Source: Prostheceraeus crozeri (Eukaryota; Platyhelminthes; Polycladida; Euryleptidae). From it: a stretch of 64,000 bases of DNA. Of this stretch, positions 55,001-61,000 are shown piece by piece (the first letter of the stretch is position 1; each line of letters begins with the position of its first letter). The position numbers and the translations under genes were made by a program. The notes beneath the pieces were generated by a model, which ran no database searches, had not been told where the DNA came from, and saw nothing but the letters and a program-made list of their open reading frames with translations. Where the stretch lies: NCBI GenBank assembly GCA_907163375.1, contig CAJQUW010009227.1, positions 186,001 to 250,000 on the forward strand, in the 5' to 3' direction.

Positions 55001-58000
55001 GAATGACTGATGATTTAAAGAAGCCACTTAAAACATCAGTGGATTAGAATATCTTGCATCATCTCTGTGTCTAGTTTCAGAGAGATATTGTGGGCTGTGA
55101 TTCTCCGCTTATTAATAGCTGCACTGTGACATCACTTGAGACATTTTGTATTGCACTGATAATAAATTCTATGACGTGTGATGTATTTTTTGTAATGCGG
55201 ATAATGTACATAACTCTTGATGTTTCTGGCATTGAGAGCAAGGGCCTGATCGTGTATTCAGTCCCTCAAGAGTCAACCGGTGTGAATACTATTTTCATCT
55301 AACGCATGTATTCCTGAGAAAATTGAGTCTAAGATCAGCACTTCCACTTGCAAAGTTGCCTTCAATCATTGACAGCTAGAACCTTGCTGCTGCCACTTTC
55401 TTCGCCTTTTCAGGTCAACTAAGTGAGATGTTTATCTTTATTTCAGCTGTGTTGAAGCAGTCACTACTACTGACTATAAAATCTAGTCTGGATCAAATTT
55501 AGTCTCTTGACAAGGATAGAAGCCAATAAAGTGCTGAGACTTGATCTAACTGTTCAGTTTCTTACAAGAAGCGTCTCTAGCTTAGCGACCGGTTATCTGG
55601 TCTCACAGAATCAGACATTTAGCTCGTCGATTCTGTTTTCGATTTCACTTAAAAGATTCTGTGATTGGTCTAGAGGTCTAAGATGGTCGTTCGCTCGGCT
55701 TCCGACAGATGCTTAGTTTATGCATATGGTTTTATTCTACATTATACAATGTCATGTAAACATACCTGGATCAGAGCTTTTCGGTAAATTGAATGTCAAG
55801 CTTTCAGGAACAATTCTGATCTGCACTAAGTAAAATGCAGATTTTTTCCACTGTCAAAAGACCAGTTGATGTGCTTATGTATTAAACTATCTATATTTAA
55901 CTATCTCATTGGCAAATTTCTGCTTATGTTTATTCATGTTTGATGCATTTCAATACGTGAGAATAAACATAATTGTACAAATTTTACTGAATTCGAGGTG
56001 AATACGCACTCCATTGTTTGAAGCATGCAGTTCAATCCATAAGCAAATCCCACTCAAAAGTCATCCTACTAATTGCTAGAAAGCAGTATCAATTTTTCTC
56101 GTATATCTACCTTTTTGAGTGGTGTCATGAACTTGCATGCCTATTCCGTTGATAGCTTGAGTGACGCCATTTAATATAAAATCTATAGCTGTAAATCATG
56201 GAATAATTAAATATTGAGTTGCATTCTCAGTTGAAGAATGGGAACAGACCTGAATAGCTGCCATGTCATCCAACATCAGGAATCATCAGCACACCTAGTT
56301 TACATCTCTCAACATCGACACAACTCCCTTTAAAATTGCAGCCCCCTCCGGGTAAATTTAAGATATGCAATTAGCATGTTAGTGAAATTTCGATGGGTAT
56401 TCATTTCATACTACTTTTAAACATATTACTGACATGTCGCCTGTAAGTGCGCCTTTAGTAATTAGAGATAAATAGTCCATTTATAATGTATATTTGAAAT
56501 GTTGCTTTTGTCTGAACTGAAAGTTGTTCCTTCAAACCCATATGCTTTGATAGAATAATAATGTTTTGATAGACTCACTTATGACTGTACATTCATTGCT
56601 TGCTAAGTGATTCCGATGTCAAAATTTCCAGAAAATAAGATACGAAGGAAAAAAGGAATTTGTGATAGCAGGTTTTGAAATTGAAAATCTTCTACCACAA
56701 TGGAATGGAGAAGAATTGAAGTGCATGGTTTTCCACGAGCTTCTGCCCCCGAAGGGAGTCGATTACATTACGAAGTTGGAGTTAGCATGTGAGTATACAC
56801 GACTTTCACATTTCATTGATAACTATCATAGCTAAATATTTATCTACCATTTTCATAAATAATCAATATTTGCCAATGCACAACTTACAGATCCACCTGA
56901 TATTGCGAAATTCAATTTGACTGGTAATCCTGTACTAGTTGAGGACGTGACGACAACTTTCGAATGCAATGTTCCCGAATCCAATCCAGTATCAGAAATC
57001 AAATGGCTCATTCGAAACGTATCTTCTTCGGCAGACGAATCCATTGAGGACTATGGACGAGCAGTTGTAAAGGTAACACTTTAATATGAAGTCGTATAAT
57101 AGTAACATTTCACGTTGATTAGCAATTAATTGATTAGCTGCTGATAAGATACTTTTACAGGGTATCAATTCTATTGTTTCTCCAGGTTTGTCTGGAATAT
57201 ATTTTTGTTTGATTTTTGAGACAACAGGCAAGTGGGCGTGCATTAATTACGTAGTCGGTTTTTTGACTTCTTGAATCTCTACTTCCGCCATAGTCACTTC
57301 CGCAATTGCCCTCGCAACCCTCTTGCAAGTATAATATGAGTCATCTTTGTAATGAACTCTTCAACTAATTGTTTACGAATACAGTGCATTTCTAATTTTT
57401 TCATGAATAAATGTGCATTTACACGAATCTGATAATGTCGACGATTTATCTAAGAAGGCTTTGGATCATCAATCTTAAGAACTCCAAAATCAAACGACGT
57501 TTAGCAGAAAGAATCTGAAATATGAGTATTGTATATCATTTTTAAAAAAGATTACCAATTACATACCGGTATGCAGCATACTGTGCGACAGAGTGTATGA
57601 AACTAGCAATAAGATCAAAAGGAAACTAGCGAAATGTTTTGTGCAAAAGTCAGGATAACAAAGTAAGCGCCTTAATATAAACAAGTGATCAAGCAAAAGC
57701 GGAAAAACCTGCCTCAGTCTTTTTTGTTAGTTTAATTCAACAATTGTGCAAGCTTTTTCGCAAGCCCCACCCCTCTCCCACAATCGGCCCCGTAATCACC
57801 TTATGAAATTTCTTCCCCCCTAGACAATCATGTAGTTGTTGCACGGCCCCTTAATATTGTGCTGATAGAATCCTATATAACAGTCATAGCTAGAGATTTT
57901 CTGTACCCTTTCCATTTCTGTTTCAGATCTTTCCAATTGAATTTTAGATATCTATCAGAAAGTCAACTTTGAAGATATCTGAACCTCATTTGGACATATC

Positions 58001-61000
58001 TGAAATAGACATGAAAAAGGTGTAGTGATTACAAAATGAAACCTGCTGCTGCGCGCAAAAGTTCATTTATGTTCTCTCGGAATCAATGTGCTTGGGCATA
58101 CATGATATGCACCATTCAACAAAATTTCCGGCTTCGTCAAATCAGCACATTGTCATCTCTGGCCTACCCGCATTTTACTGCGACACCATACGACAAACGA
58201 AGATGCATCCACAGCTACTATTGGCATCATGCACCGACTTATTATCTGAGATTTAGTCGGTCTGCCGCCATGACTCCTCCTGATTTAAACCTTGTGATTT
58301 GAAAATGAAGTCGATCGGCTCTCTGGTTCAAAAAGTTAGAGAGGATAAAGTACAAATGTTACCAAGAGATGTGTCTTGCATCAGCCCAAGGAATTTCGCT
58401 ATCAGGCCTTCTACTGATTCTGGCGATCGATAGCCGACATTTTGCAACTCTTCGACCCCTTTCAACTTTTATGACGAGGATTTTGCACAATCGGCATGCT
58501 GTTTATGAAATCGTGTTTGTCAGACGGAATTCAACTCCCAAAATTAATTTGCCGCAAACTAGTCTGGGGACTGTCTGCCGAAAAAATGCGATTATTCTGC
58601 AGATGCATGTTATGGCTATTATGTTGTGGTCACAGAATTAAATATTTTGTATATCTGCTTCGGTTTGCTAGAAGTGTGATTAATACGAAATTGACGGCAC
58701 TTCAAGGAACCTATTAAGTGGGCAAAAAGGAATTCCTAATGCCTTACAGAGATAGGAAAAAGTCGTGCGTCGCTTGCGGATTAATGTGAGTTCAAGCAAA
58801 GTGCTTCGATTGCCAAAATTCCTTCAGATTCGAAGAATTCAAATCACTGCACACAAGTTTTCTCCTTAATGTTGGCCCTTCCGATCATTATTAAAAAAAG
58901 TAGCAGGCGTGTGAAAATAAGTTCACTTGATGATTTCACCATCGTCCTCTCACCATTTCTTGCTGCATAGTGCATACACTGAATCGAATGTTAGCCACAA
59001 AGCGATGTGTGTTTTGTTGTGTGCGAAGTGATATCACAGCACGCACGCATTTCTCACTGGCTCTGGTGTCCTCTGCTGACAGCTTATTGTTTGCCATTTT
59101 CAGTAGCAAGCGATACATGAATTATCCATTCGAGAAGGAGCAGGTTGTCTAATTCTGTGATGTGCCATTTCGATTTTAAGGCTACATACAATTCTTCCTT
59201 TCTAGGAAACCGAAGCGCGCGCAGATGAATCTAATTCTGTGGTTGTGGTAGATCTGTTATGGCTATATTACCTGATGCAGATATCTGGAAAATTAGTTTG
59301 ATAGATTTTTTTAATTGATAATTCCAATGTTCTTACTTTTGTCAATAATTAGACTATTAATAATTGCTATAATTAATTAATATGTTCTCAATGCATACAA
59401 TAAGCTTTGTGTATACATGTACATGTAAATAGGTTTGGAAATCTGAATTGACTGCCATTTACGTGTAGCAATAATGCAATCACATGTTTTGCTAGTTATC
59501 TATATCCTTTGCTGGCAGACTTTCTTTTGCAAACTGACAGTTTCCTTTCCAGAAGACGAAGGGTGTCACATTCCTTGGTACAGGACTTAGGAGTACGCTG
59601 ACGTTAACCACGGTAAAGAGAAGTATGAATGAATTCAAAATCATCTGCGTCGTGTCTCAGCAACAGCTGCAAGGGCCTGCAAGGAAAGAGATTATCATCA
59701 CAGTGAAATGTAAGAAAATCATCTATGCAAAACTTGCGCATCATACATTTAAATATTATTATTGATTTTATGAGGATATTGATTTTTATAGTCAAAATGA
59801 TATGTGCATAGTACACGGTAGAAGTCGAGTCCCGAAGAAGTCATCCCGACCCAGACATGAATCCAATCGGAGCAATATCTCTACTGAATATTATCAGCCA
59901 TTGAGTTAATCGCAAAGGGGACAGGGTCGATGCTCATAATTGTCAATACATAGAATGCAGGAAATCCAATCAGCACGTTGAAATGCTGGAAGAATCCATT
60001 CACACAGTCATTGTCAGTGAGATCAGTGGCAGGCAGGATAAACCCTACACCGCAAATCTCGGAACCTTGGAATGTAATTATCATTAGTAGTTTCAGTGAC
60101 AGCTGATGGTACTCTGTATTATTGTCATAGACAAGTTATTGGAGTCAATAGGCTGGAGAAATTCAAATAGTGAAATATTCACACACGAATTAGTGAGCCT
60201 CGACAGAACTGTTTGTGACTCAGGGCATGACACTTTCGCATGAGATCCTTCAAACAACCTGTCTCTTTCAGATCGCATAAAGGAAACAAGAATGTATGTA
60301 GATGGCCTGGTAAAGGGGTTGAAGAAGTGTGTGTACGATGCTTATTTGTTAAATACAGTATATCGATTGATATTATTTTCTAGCGATAGGAATTTGTAGA
60401 CAGACAGTCGCAGTGAGATGATCTCATCAAATTGCTTTAAAAATGCACTCAGTGATATGGCTAATCTTGTTCAGATATTTTCCTGATGTATTCTAACGTG
60501 TATATCGTTGCACATGTCATCATGGCATATTTGTATACAGACAGGAGTGAACTGCATCAACTTGAGTGGTAAAAGTATCTGTTTCTTGACTGAGAAAATT
60601 TTAAATGTACTTTTGGAAAATCAACTGATTGGTACAACAGCAGAAGAATCTTCTATAGCCTTGATAAATGATTATCGATTTTCCTGCCAGTATTGCTTGT
60701 CAACAAGACACAGAAAGGATATTTTGACTCCTTCAAGGCGAGTAAGGATATTCCATTATTTCTGATGAATAAGAGAAATATTTTGTCATGCCTGTCTATC
60801 AGACAGTGTTTGTATGTCTATGATTCCACGTAATCGTGTAAACATCTGTTGAAACTTTCAATGCTATCAATAATTCGATACATCAAGATGAACATGAAGT
60901 GATGCGTTTTGCGGAGTGTTTATCTCATTATATAAGATGCTATTTTCCTGCCAGTTAACACAACTTATCAATGAATGTAATGATACAAACATGAATGTCT

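Larger units (their letters stand above)
44907..56631 (+). other. Intron 14 (11.7 kb) inside Ig domain 6
   Basis: The longest intron in the window. It holds two LINE remnants, a strong hairpin and repeat family 2 copy 2 (separate entries). Stretches 46166-49518, 49641-50639, 50828-53960 and 54191-56631 contain only unsupported short ORFs; I looked for extra Ig half-exons here and found none. Confidence 0.7.
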
